From a virus: 37,933 bases of DNA. Made by a program: the position numbers and the translations under genes. Below, piece after piece: positions 1 through 6,835 of the stretch (positions are counted from its first letter, which is position 1; each line of letters starts with the position of its first letter). The notes under the pieces were generated by a model. The model was not told the DNA's origin, made no database searches, and was given only the letters and a program-made list of their open reading frames with translations. The stretch is from the IMG/VR virus record IMGVR_UViG_3300035250_000242, positions 1-37,933 of that record. One strand, given 5' to 3'.

Positions 1-161
1 TGGAACAACCGACTCACCCGCCTCGACTTCGCACAAACCATCAAAGCCATCGACAAACTCATGGACACCTCAAAATTTTGGCCGTCCTGGGCCGAACTCA
101 AAGAAACCGTCGATGCCATCAACAACAGCACCAAAGCAGACTGGCAACTAGAACCAGTCAC
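1..161. repeat. Terminal overlap, left copy
   Basis: Bases 1-161 match 37773-37933 at 159 of 161 positions. The differences are A127 versus G37899 and A160 versus G37932. Both copies lie inside the same reading frame, and joining them restores an intact gene. This fits a circularly closed or circularly permuted genome better than two independent genes. Confidence 0.9.
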
Positions 162-234
162 CAATCCCGCATCCCTCAGCGAAGCCCGCCGGCACTTGGC
201 CGAAATGAGGGCGACATTACAAAACGCTGACTGA
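1..234 (+). CDS. G39P-like helicase loader, 3' part (crosses the circle junction)
   Basis: This is the C-terminal 77 codons of a gene whose first 28 codons lie at the other end of the window (start GTG 37689), giving a 105-residue protein when the molecule is closed. The frame is continuous across the 161-base overlap. The pattern MTPDEAKHALLAMSQAWP, then W..RL..LDF..TIKAIDKL and finally SKFWPSWAELKETV, resembles the G39P/G40P-loader family, small proteins that bring the replicative DnaB-type helicase to the origin. No helicase gene is visible here, so the likely partner is the host helicase. It is the last gene of the rightward early operon and is followed by a terminator at 322-348. The family call rests on motif recognition only; a generic small replication protein is the alternative. 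Confidence 0.6.
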   Translation, partial: WNNRLTRLDFAQTIKAIDKLMDTSKFWPSWAELKETVDAINNSTKADWQLEPVTNPASLSEARRHLAEMRATLQNAD

Positions 235-282
235 CGGGTGTCGTGTGTCGTGTGTCGCTTGGTGTAAGGTGTCGGCAACCCC

Positions 283-348
283 CACTGGACTACCTTCCAG
301 TGTTGGTTATCGGTAGAGAGGCCCCCCGGTTTTCCGGGGGGTTTCTCG
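283..348 (+). terminator. Rho-independent terminator after the helicase loader, with an upstream hairpin
   Basis: A perfect 8-bp stem (CCCCCCGG at 322-329, CCGGGGGG at 334-341) with a TTTT loop is followed by a T-rich tail (TTTCTCGTT). That is a classic intrinsic terminator for rightward transcription. A second hairpin lies just upstream: CACTGGA 283-289 pairs with TCCAGTG 296-302. It ends the early operon that enters across the circle junction. The reverse strand lacks a matching U tract, so I read it as one-directional. Confidence 0.85.
302..315 (+). repeat. 14-nt direct repeat, left border of leftward cassette
   Basis: GTTGGTTATCGGTA at 302-315 recurs as GTCGGTTATCGGTA at 1608-1621 in the same orientation (13 of 14 identical). 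The pair brackets the leftward Gp88-like cassette. It may mark the ends of a transferred segment or be paired regulator sites. A chance match cannot be excluded in such compositionally biased DNA. Confidence 0.45.
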
Positions 349-354
349 TTCTCA

Positions 355-449
355 GGTCGGGTGTCGGGTGTCGGGTGTCGGTCCCACACCGGCCAGCACC
401 GGCCAACCGGCCAGGGGCCGGCACCGGGTGAAAGCTCGCTAGCACCCGG
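355..449. repeat. Short tandem and interspersed repeats in intergenic DNA
   Basis: Three tandem copies of GTGTCGG occupy 361-381. Three copies of ACCGGCCA follow at 388-395, 398-405 and 406-413. A 7-bp inverted repeat (CCGGGTG 424-430, CACCCGG 443-449) comes next. GTGTCG variants also occur at 237-275. No gene lies between 235 and 438. Such clusters can be binding sites for a replication or regulatory protein, but nothing here identifies the binder, and expansion of a GC-rich motif is the simpler explanation. Confidence 0.5.
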
Positions 450-621
450 GCACCGCCGGCAACCCGGCCACAACCGGCGCCACCGGCTCCGCGCATAACG
501 GCCCCGACGCTACCGGGTCGTCAAGCCACGCCGCGACTACACCTAGCGTCACAACCGCTAGCACTACCGCCGCGGCACGCCGCGCCCCGGGCTCACTACA
601 ACGGGTGCAGGGAATATCCAT
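439..621 (-). CDS. Small cysteine-containing hypothetical protein
   Basis: This is a 60-residue frame from ATG 619-621, ending at TAG. It begins MDIPCTRCSEPGARR, and the CTRC..EP opening is seen in small zinc-binding actinophage proteins. A hydrophobic run (AAAVVLAVVTLGVVAAWL, about residues 16-33) could be a membrane helix, and cysteines at 5, 8, 43 and 60 could bind metal. An AAAGG-like ribosome site sits about 13 nt upstream, rather far. It lies about 90 nt downstream of the Gp88-like gene on the same strand and probably shares its transcript. The composition is extreme (Ala/Val/Pro from GC-rich codons), so the frame could also be a shadow. No function is assigned. Confidence 0.4.
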   Translation of the reverse strand: MDIPCTRCSEPGARRAAAVVLAVVTLGVVAAWLDDPVASGPLCAEPVAPVVAGLPAVPGC

Positions 622-713
622 GATTAGGGGTGCCTTTCTGGTTAGTCGGTTGGCGGCTAGTGCCACCGGACCCGGCCCGGGCGAACCCGGACCGGACCCG
701 CTAGCACCGGTCG

Positions 714-1589
714 CTAGTGAATCGGGAAGACAATGTCGGGCGCGGTATCCGACGCGGCCGGTAGACACGCTCGACAATGCGCGCACGCCCCCATCAACTG
801 ACCGCGGCGCGACACGACCCGCGGCATACCGCCAGAATCCACCGGACAGGCAACTACCCGCCGCGGGTCGGAACCCGCCAGGCCCCGGATCCGTTCCAAC
901 ATTGCGCGACCCGCGGCTACCGTGTCCGCCATCACTGCCACCGGGAGCCGCCAGTACCTTCCGCCGCGCAACGCGTTGGCAGTACGCGCAACCATTGAAG
1001 CGTCCGACGACAAGTAGTAGCTCCACCCTGGCGGTGGCAACCCGTCGTCGTCAAGTAACCGGGCTAACAGCTCGCGACCCGCCGACCCGTAGGACCGCGA
1101 ATAGCCCCACACTGCCAACGGTGGCGCATCATCCGCGGCCACAACCGGCGCCGCGTCGCGCCACGCGTCGACCAAAGCCGCCGACCACCAATCACCACTA
1201 GCCGCAACGCGGAACGTAGGCCGCTCGACACCTAACCGCGTTTGCCGATCCCGCGACCGGCGCATCATCGCTACCGCCAACGCGGCACCGCGACCCGCCG
1301 CCAGCTCCCGGTCCCACTCATGCATGCGCCACAACGCCGCCGCGCCGGTATCCAACCGGTAACGCTCGAGCCGCGCCGCGTAACAATCCTGGCAACCACC
1401 CGACACACCAGGACACGACACCCGCGCCGGCCACCATGTAGCATTCGCAACCCGCGGCCGGCCAGACACACGCGACGCGGTCGCAGTCTTAGAATCCTCG
1501 CACAAATGCCGATCGACATACGCGGCCGAATACTCACGGCACCCGGCCACCCGGCCACGCGACCGAATAGAAACACTAGAAACACTCAT
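714..1589 (-). CDS. Gp88/Gp37-Gp68-like cysteine-rich phage protein
   Basis: A 291-residue protein. I chose ATG 1587-1589 because GGAGGT sits just upstream; the frame stays open further upstream but is low-complexity there. The N-terminal half carries SCPGVSGGCQDCYA (C59, C66, C69), the signature of the actinophage Gp88 and Gp37/Gp68 families, which are thought to be radical-SAM-like but have no settled biochemistry. The C-terminus has GACAHCRACL and ends DIVFPIH, also typical of those families. It is the lead gene of a leftward two-gene cassette with its own promoter at 1628-1656, placed between the end of the early operon and the start of the late operon. The family call is fairly firm; the function is unknown. 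Confidence 0.75.
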   Translation of the reverse strand: MSVSSVSIRSRGRVAGCREYSAAYVDRHLCEDSKTATASRVSGRPRVANATWWPARVSCPGVSGGCQDCYAARLERYRLDTGAAALWRMHEWDRELAAGRGAALAVAMMRRSRDRQTRLGVERPTFRVAASGDWWSAALVDAWRDAAPVVAADDAPPLAVWGYSRSYGSAGRELLARLLDDDGLPPPGWSYYLSSDASMVARTANALRGGRYWRLPVAVMADTVAAGRAMLERIRGLAGSDPRRVVACPVDSGGMPRVVSRRGQLMGACAHCRACLPAASDTAPDIVFPIH

Positions 1590-1607
1590 AGGGCTACCTC
1601 CCCAATC

Positions 1608-1621
1608 GTCGGTTATCGGTA
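1608..1621 (+). repeat. 14-nt direct repeat, right border of leftward cassette
   Basis: Partner of 302-315. It lies between the start codon of the Gp88-like gene and its promoter, so a protein binding here could also control that gene. Confidence 0.45.
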
Positions 1622-1627
1622 CCCCCA

Positions 1628-1656
1628 ACCCTACTCGCATAAACCCGCCTAGACAA
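1628..1656 (-). promoter_or_regulatory. Promoter for the Gp88-like cassette
   Basis: Read on the minus strand, TTGTCT (1651-1656) is followed after 17 nt by TAGGGT (1628-1633). This suits an actinobacterial housekeeping promoter and predicts a leader of about 30 nt before ATG 1589. It is pattern-based only. Confidence 0.5.
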
Positions 1657-2355
1657 GCACCCGCCGCGCAACAACCCTGGCCCACCACTACCGGCTCAAG
1701 ACACAACCCGCCGCACCACCACCACCACCCGCCGGCAACCCCCACCCGCCAGCTCCCACCCGCCGACAAGCACGACCCGCCAACACAACCCGCCACCCGC
1801 CCGCCGAAAGTCTCGCCCCGGGGGCCGGGTGCGGGGCGGTCGTGCGCACCCGAGCGAAGGGAGGGTGTGCCGACCCCCCGTGCCTGGACCATCTGATTAC
1901 CTGCTGGGGGGTGGTTTTGCTTTTGGGGTTTGGGCCGCCCGTGGGGTGGTTGGGGGGTTTGGGTGGGGTGGGGCGGTGTGTGTGTTGGTGTTGGGTGTGT
2001 GTGGGGTTGGGGTGTGTGTTGGTTTGGTGGGTGTTTTGCCTTCCCCCCCCGAACCGGTTTGGTGAGCCGTTCTCGCTCGTTTGTTCTTGGCGCTTGTCCT
2101 GTGCGTTGCTGCCCCTGGCCGCTCTTGCGTTTTGTTGCAGGGGGCGGTTGCCCTTCTGACGGGCGAACGGGCGCTGGTTAGGCGTCGAGCTGGGGGGTGG
2201 CTATGTGGGCCGGTTGCTGGTGTGAGCGTAACACAGGTTTATGTGGCTAGATTGCGGTTGTGTTACAGTTGTGTTGCGGTTCGGTGAGGGTTGGGGTGGT
2301 GGTGTAGGGTGCGTGGGCTACCTGTTTTTATTCGTGTTGTCTGTTTGGAGTGTTC
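1657..2355. other. Gene-free divergent region with strand-composition switch and G-rich tract
   Basis: I find no convincing gene here. The top strand is C/A-rich from about 1650 to 1810, then becomes strongly G/T-rich from about 1905 to 2037. Seven G-runs between 1943 and 1973 make a dense quadruplex motif. ACCCCCC (1873-1879) can pair with GGGGGGT (1906-1912) across a 26-nt loop. Further right, GTAACACA (2228-2235) and TGTGTTAC (2259-2266) form an inverted repeat, a possible operator for the late operon. Open frames here encode low-complexity Gly/Val/Cys protein and I take them as shadows. The switch separates leftward from rightward transcription and is the best candidate for a replication origin or the late-promoter region. 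Confidence 0.5.
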
Positions 2356-2505
2356 ATGTCTTCTGGTGCCTGTGGCCCTTCGTTGTCTTCGGTTCGTTGT
2401 TCGTTGAGGGAGAAGCCGGTGTGTTTGTTGTGTGGGGTTCCGATGCAGCGGGCGGGGTCGTGCATGGTTTGTCCGTTGTGTGGTGAAACTAGTGGTTGTT
2501 CGTAG
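2356..2505 (+). CDS. Small zinc-ribbon protein (similar to the tail of B12-type ribonucleotide reductase)
   Basis: A 49-residue protein from ATG 2356 with GGAG five bases upstream. The C-terminal half reads CLLCGVPMQRAGSCMVC, then PLCGETSGCS. This is a four-cysteine ribbon with the CG..SGCS ending found at the C-terminus of class II (adenosylcobalamin) ribonucleotide reductases and in free-standing phage mini-proteins. The catalytic reductase is absent, so this is a stand-alone ribbon and not an enzyme fragment of a nearby gene. It is the first recognisable gene of the rightward late block, just ahead of the terminase. Possible roles are nucleic-acid or protein binding; none can be chosen from sequence. 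Confidence 0.65.
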   Translation: MSSGACGPSLSSVRCSLREKPVCLLCGVPMQRAGSCMVCPLCGETSGCS

Positions 2506-2511
2506 CTGGTT

Positions 2512-2727
2512 GTGTCGGTAGATGCCGGTGGGGTTGCCAGGGTTGTTACTGCGTTGGCTGCGTTGGTGGCTTCTGTTGGGGGGTTGCTGGTTGCTGTTCG
2601 GTCCGGTGGGGATGCTCCGCAATCGCCTGCTGTGATTGTGGTTCGGGGTTCGGCTTTGCCGGGTGACGATTTGTCTGATTCTGAGCGTGATCGTGAGTGG
2701 TTGTCTGATTTGGGGATGCCCGGGTGA
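2512..2727 (+). CDS. Small single-pass membrane protein, unknown
   Basis: A 71-residue protein from GTG 2512, ending in TGA that overlaps the GTG of the terminase gene (GTGA), which suggests translational coupling. Residues about 8-30 (ARVVTALAALVASVGGLLVAV) form one probable transmembrane helix. The rest is polar and acidic, ending DREWLSDLGMPG. The ribosome site is weak and only six bases separate it from the zinc-ribbon gene. A holin-like or membrane-anchoring role is possible but unsupported, since better holin candidates exist at 21701 and 27064. Confidence 0.6.
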   Translation: MSVDAGGVARVVTALAALVASVGGLLVAVRSGGDAPQSPAVIVVRGSALPGDDLSDSERDREWLSDLGMPG

Positions 2728-4634
2728 GTAGTGGTGTGCCGATCACGGCTGAGGTGTGGTTCAAGTATCAGCAGTTGCGTGACGGCGGGTTGTCGAAGTA
2801 TGGGGCGGCTAAGAAGTTGTCGATTTCGTATCGGGCTGCGTCTGATTTTGAGAATGGCACTGGGTCGCGGGTTGGTCGGGATGCGAAGCGGGCGTATGCG
2901 GAGGCGCAGAAGCCTCCGGTGACGCCGTATGACGATTTGTCTGATGAGGCCCGGGAGGCGTATCACGACATTGAGGTGTTTGCCCGCCGCTATTTCGGTC
3001 TGATTTTGATGCCGTGGCAGGTTGAGGCGACGAATCGGATCATGGAGTTGTTGGAGTCGCCGCATGAGGAGTATGTGGTTATCAACGCTCCTCCTGGTTC
3101 GGGTAAGTCCACGTTTTTTACTCGGATTTTGCCGGCGTGGGCGACGGTGCGGGATCGGACGTTGCGGGGGATGATTGGTTCGCATACGAACCGGTTGGGT
3201 GAGTGGTATACGCGGCGGTTGAAGTCGGAGTTTGAGCGGGCGCAGCCGGTTCGGGCTGAGGCGAAGGATTTCAAGCTGGGGTTGGCTGTTGATGCTGAGG
3301 CGGTGCTGATTGAGGATTTTGGCCGGTTCAAGCCTGATGTGAAGGAGGTTTGGCGGGCTGATCAGTTCACTGTCGCGCAGGAGGATGATGTTCCTGTGTC
3401 GGAGAAGGAGCCGACCTGGACTTGCTTTGGTGTCGATTCAGGGTTTTTGGGGGGCCGGTTCGATCTGATTATTTGGGATGACTTGTATGACCCTCGGAAG
3501 ATGCGTACTGCTGAGTCGCGTGACGATTTGAAGCGGTGGTGGGATGAGGTTGCTGAGACTCGGTTGGAGCCGGGTGGGTTGTTGGTGTTGCAGGGGCAGC
3601 GCATGTCGAGTGACGACATTTACCGGTATGCGTTGGATAAGGAGGCTGCGGTTGACGAGGACGACGATTTTGAGGATGAGTTACCGGAGGGTCTTCGCTT
3701 GGGTGGGAAGCGGTATCACCATTTGGCGTACAAGGCGCATTATGAGGACAGGTGCGTGAAGGAGCATAAGGCGTCGTCGGCTCCGTGGCCGGATGGGTGT
3801 TTGTTGTATCCGCGTCGGTTGAACTGGCGCAAGTTGACTCATTTGAGGCATCAGACCCCGGATCGGTATGCGGTGTTGTACCAGCAGGAGGACGCTGATC
3901 CGGCGGCGGTGCTGGTTGACCCGGTGTGGATTAGTGGCGGTACTGCTCAGGACGGGGTTGAGCATCAGGGGTGTTGGGACTCGGATCGTGATTTGTGGGA
4001 GTTGCCGCGCAATCTTCCTGGTGATGTGATTGTGGTTGCGTCGGCGGATCCGTCGCCTAGCAAGTTTTGGGCGTTGCAGGTTTGGGCGTATGTGCCTGAG
4101 TCGGGGATGCGTTATTTGTTGGAGTCGTATCGGCAGAAGATGGATGCTCCGACGTTTTTGGATTGGAACCATTCGGAGGGGGTGTTTACCGGTATCGCGG
4201 AGGAGTGGTGGCAGCGGTCGGTGGGCATGGGGCATCCGATTCAGTATTGGATTGTTGAGGCGAACGCGGCCCAAAAGTTTATTTTGCAGTACGACCATTT
4301 TCGGCGTTGGTCGTCGCAGCGGGCTGTGAATCTGATTCCTCATTACACTCATTCACGCAACAAGGCGGACCCGGATTACGGGGTTCAAATGTTGGCCGGG
4401 TTGTATCGGCATGGAAGAATCCGCCTTCCGGGGAAACAACGGACAGAAGCCCGTCCGCATGCGCTACTGTTAGTGAACGAAGTAACAAAGTGGACCCCGG
4501 AAGGTACGGGGGCCACTACGGACGATTGCGTTATGGCGCAGTGGTTTGTGGAACATAACCTCCCGAATATCAGTTTGCCTCGGGGGAACGTGACGCCGCT
4601 TTGGCGACCGTCATGGATCAAGGAGGCAAGCTGA
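2724..4634 (+). CDS. terL: Terminase large subunit with N-terminal HTH-like segment
   Basis: A 636-residue packaging motor: an ATPase that drives DNA into the prohead and a nuclease that cuts it. The P-loop is APPGSGKST at residues 122-130. Walker B is FDLIIWDD at about 246-253. The nuclease half contains VIVVASADPS (D442 likely metal-binding) and YWIVEANAAQKF. Residues about 15-45 (LRDGGLSKYGAAKKLSISYRAAS) look like a helix-turn-helix. No separate small terminase is apparent, so this segment may supply DNA recognition; that is inference. The GTG start overlaps the preceding stop, and the portal gene begins at the base after its stop codon. It is near-certain by motif order and by position before the portal. 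Confidence 0.93.
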   Translation: MSSGVPITAEVWFKYQQLRDGGLSKYGAAKKLSISYRAASDFENGTGSRVGRDAKRAYAEAQKPPVTPYDDLSDEAREAYHDIEVFARRYFGLILMPWQVEATNRIMELLESPHEEYVVINAPPGSGKSTFFTRILPAWATVRDRTLRGMIGSHTNRLGEWYTRRLKSEFERAQPVRAEAKDFKLGLAVDAEAVLIEDFGRFKPDVKEVWRADQFTVAQEDDVPVSEKEPTWTCFGVDSGFLGGRFDLIIWDDLYDPRKMRTAESRDDLKRWWDEVAETRLEPGGLLVLQGQRMSSDDIYRYALDKEAAVDEDDDFEDELPEGLRLGGKRYHHLAYKAHYEDRCVKEHKASSAPWPDGCLLYPRRLNWRKLTHLRHQTPDRYAVLYQQEDADPAAVLVDPVWISGGTAQDGVEHQGCWDSDRDLWELPRNLPGDVIVVASADPSPSKFWALQVWAYVPESGMRYLLESYRQKMDAPTFLDWNHSEGVFTGIAEEWWQRSVGMGHPIQYWIVEANAAQKFILQYDHFRRWSSQRAVNLIPHYTHSRNKADPDYGVQMLAGLYRHGRIRLPGKQRTEARPHALLLVNEVTKWTPEGTGATTDDCVMAQWFVEHNLPNISLPRGNVTPLWRPSWIKEAS

Positions 4635-6434
4635 GTGAAGTCGGCTGAGGAAATCGTAGAACTCCTGCGGGAGCGGGAGGCGAACTCTGAGCCGGGGTTG
4701 GCTCGTATGCGCCGTATCCGGTCTGCATACAACGGTGACATTGTTGTGCCGTTGCCTGAACTCGATGAGCATGAGCAGACTGCTGTCGCGAATCTGCTGG
4801 CTCAGGGTTTGGATCAGACGGCGATGCGGATTGCGTCGGTGTTGCCTGACATCATTATGCCGCCTACGTCGGATACGTCGAAGGAAGCGGAGAAGCAGGC
4901 CAGGGTTCGCCGCCGTGCCGTGTTGGGCTGGTGGGAACACAACCGTATGGACATCAAGATGGGTCGGCGTGCCCGTCACTTGTTGGGCTATTCGTGTTCG
5001 GCGGTGTCGCTGCGGTATGACCCGGTGACGGGTGTTCCTGAGTGGACGGTGCGGGATCCGTTGACGACGTTCCCGTCGCAGGTTTACGGCCCGGATGATC
5101 TTGAACCGTATGACTGCGTGTTTTCGTATGAGCGGTCGTATGCGTGGTTGAAGGCCAACTACCCGGATCGGGCGGAGTTGCTTCGTGCCAAAACTGATGT
5201 GGAGCCCAACGATTCGTTTCAGTTGGTCGAATACTGCGACCCGGAAGAAACGGTCCTGGTTGCTGTCGGGCAAGACCCGTCGCACGGGTCGCGTGGCTCC
5301 GAGGGTCGAGGTTCAACAACTTGGACTTCTACGACTTGGCATCGGAACCTGAACTACGCCCCCCCGATTGCGGAACTTGAACGTGTCCCCAATCGGGCTG
5401 GGGTCTGCCCTGTGGTTATCGCTGGACGGATCACGTTGGACGAGCCGCAGGGTCAGTTCGATCAGATGCTCGGCATGTACCAGACGCAGGCGCGGTTGAT
5501 GGCGTTGGAAGTGTTGGCTGTGCAGAAGGGCATCTTTCCCGATACTTGGCTGGTGGCCCGCCCGGGTGAGCAGCCGCAGATTGTCAACACTGCGAACGGG
5601 TTGACGGGCGAGATCGGGATGTTGAAGGGCGGCGAGTTGCGCGACTCGGCGTTGAACCCTGGGTTTATGACAAACCCGACGATTGACCGCCTGGAACGTG
5701 CCCAGCGTTTGACGGCAGGGATTCCTGCCGAGTTTGGTGGCGAGTCCGGGTCGAACATTCGTACCGGTCGCCGCGGCGAGGCTGTGTTGTCCGCCGTTGT
5801 GGATTTCCCTGTGCAGGAAGCTCAGAAGTTGCTGTCTGCGTCGTTGCAGGTGGAGAACAAGCGGGCGATTGCGTTGGCGAAGGCGTATGGCGGCAACAAG
5901 TCGAAGTCGTTTTATGTGTCGTGGAAGGGCGCGAAGGGCACTGTCGATTACACCCCGAACAAGCATTTCGACACTGACAACAACATTGTGGTGTTTTCGC
6001 ATCCTGGTACGGATGTGAACCAGTTGGTGATCGGTGCCGGCCAACGCATCGGTATGGGTACTTTGTCGAAGAAGTCGTTTATGTCGCTGGACCCGATGGT
6101 TGATGACGCCGAGTCGGAGCATGACACGGTGGTTGCGGAGTCGCTGGAGGCGGCTTTGTTGTCGTCGTTGCAGACGCAGGCAGCGCAGGGTGCTTTGCCG
6201 CCTGCGGATTTGGCCCGTATCGCAGATTTGGTGCGGACGGATCGTGCCGAACTGGCTGATGCTGTGCAGACGGCGCAGGAAGAGGCGCAGGAACGGCAAG
6301 CTCAGGAGATGCCAGCTGGTTCGCCAGAGTTGCAGCCCGGTTTGGCGCAGCCCGGGATGGGGGCCGAAGCGCAACCCGCGGGACCGGGTGGTCCCCCGCC
6401 GTTGCGTGAGTTGCTTGCTCAGGTTGGTGCATGA
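4635..6434 (+). CDS. Portal protein
   Basis: A 599-residue protein starting at GTG 4635 with AAGGAGG about 9 nt upstream, directly after the terminase. Length, position and the layout point to a podovirus-type portal: N-terminal helical region with RMRRIRSAYNGD, a central wing, an RTGRRGEAVLSAVVDFPVQ stretch, a long helical C-terminus and a Pro/Gly/Gln-rich tail. Twelve copies would form the vertex ring through which DNA enters and leaves. The tail (about residues 545-599) is low-complexity and may be disordered or reach into the capsid. The call rests on context and overall resemblance; there is no short catalytic motif to check. Confidence 0.85.
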   Translation: MKSAEEIVELLREREANSEPGLARMRRIRSAYNGDIVVPLPELDEHEQTAVANLLAQGLDQTAMRIASVLPDIIMPPTSDTSKEAEKQARVRRRAVLGWWEHNRMDIKMGRRARHLLGYSCSAVSLRYDPVTGVPEWTVRDPLTTFPSQVYGPDDLEPYDCVFSYERSYAWLKANYPDRAELLRAKTDVEPNDSFQLVEYCDPEETVLVAVGQDPSHGSRGSEGRGSTTWTSTTWHRNLNYAPPIAELERVPNRAGVCPVVIAGRITLDEPQGQFDQMLGMYQTQARLMALEVLAVQKGIFPDTWLVARPGEQPQIVNTANGLTGEIGMLKGGELRDSALNPGFMTNPTIDRLERAQRLTAGIPAEFGGESGSNIRTGRRGEAVLSAVVDFPVQEAQKLLSASLQVENKRAIALAKAYGGNKSKSFYVSWKGAKGTVDYTPNKHFDTDNNIVVFSHPGTDVNQLVIGAGQRIGMGTLSKKSFMSLDPMVDDAESEHDTVVAESLEAALLSSLQTQAAQGALPPADLARIADLVRTDRAELADAVQTAQEEAQERQAQEMPAGSPELQPGLAQPGMGAEAQPAGPGGPPPLRELLAQVGA

Positions 6435-6832
6435 TGCCGCGTAAGGGCAAGGGGCAGAAGGTTTCGGTTGCGTCTGGTCAGACGTATGGGAAGCGTGCCG
6501 CTCAGGAGGAGGCGCAGCGTGCGGTGCCGATGGCGCGTAGCGAAGATTTTGTGCCCCGGCCCGCGGTTCGTCCCGGCGGGTTCGGGGCGCTTAGTCGCCC
6601 AACGGAGCGTCCTCGGCAGTCGTTGACGGCAGGTGCACCGGTTGGTCCCGGTGGCGGTCCCGAAATGCTTGTGGGGCCACAACGCGGTCCCGATGAGGAA
6701 GTGTCGGAGCGGCTTCGCACCTACTTGCCGATTTTGGAAACGAAGGCGGCGCAGCCGGAAGCGACAGCGAACTTCCGCATGTTTGTGCGTCGAGTTCGCG
6801 CTTTGGTGAACCGTGCCCCGGCAGGGCGGTAA
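6431..6832 (+). CDS. Hypothetical basic, Pro/Gly-rich protein (probable virion component)
   Basis: A 133-residue protein. Its ATG overlaps the portal stop (ATGA); a second ATG follows at once at 6434. The N-terminus is basic (PRKGKGQKVSVASGQTYGKR), the middle is rich in proline, glycine and arginine, and the last 40 residues form a probable helix (EEVSERLRTYLPILETKAA, then FRMFVRRVRALVNR). Its place between the portal and the giant virion protein suggests a structural or assembly role. I do not recognise a family. Confidence 0.7.
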   Translation: MMPRKGKGQKVSVASGQTYGKRAAQEEAQRAVPMARSEDFVPRPAVRPGGFGALSRPTERPRQSLTAGAPVGPGGGPEMLVGPQRGPDEEVSERLRTYLPILETKAAQPEATANFRMFVRRVRALVNRAPAGR

Positions 6833-6835
6833 CCC

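Noticed and set aside
1-161. T7-like direct terminal repeats of a linear genome
   Set aside because: The copies are not identical and lie within one gene that is intact only when the ends are joined; circular closure or permutation fits better, though read data would decide.
283-302. Anticodon stem of a tRNA near 283-302
   Set aside because: The stem has 7 bp with a 6-nt loop, and no acceptor or T-arm surrounds it.
605-1652. Rightward open frames (605-1201, 777-998, 1242-1652)
   Set aside because: They are complementary shadows of the Gp88-like gene, rich in Pro/Arg/Thr with no motif, whereas the leftward frame has conserved cysteine motifs and a strong ribosome site.
714-1892. N-terminal extension of the Gp88-like protein to 1892
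   Set aside because: The extra 101 residues are low-complexity (runs of Trp, Gly and Cys) and would span the predicted promoter; GGAGGT supports ATG 1589.
1829-2486. Several rightward frames of 68-105 residues
   Set aside because: Low-complexity Gly/Val/Cys translations of the G/T-rich tract with no ribosome site and no family resemblance.
5313-6374. 353-residue leftward frame opposite the portal gene
   Set aside because: Arg/Leu/His-rich antisense shadow; the portal frame explains the DNA.
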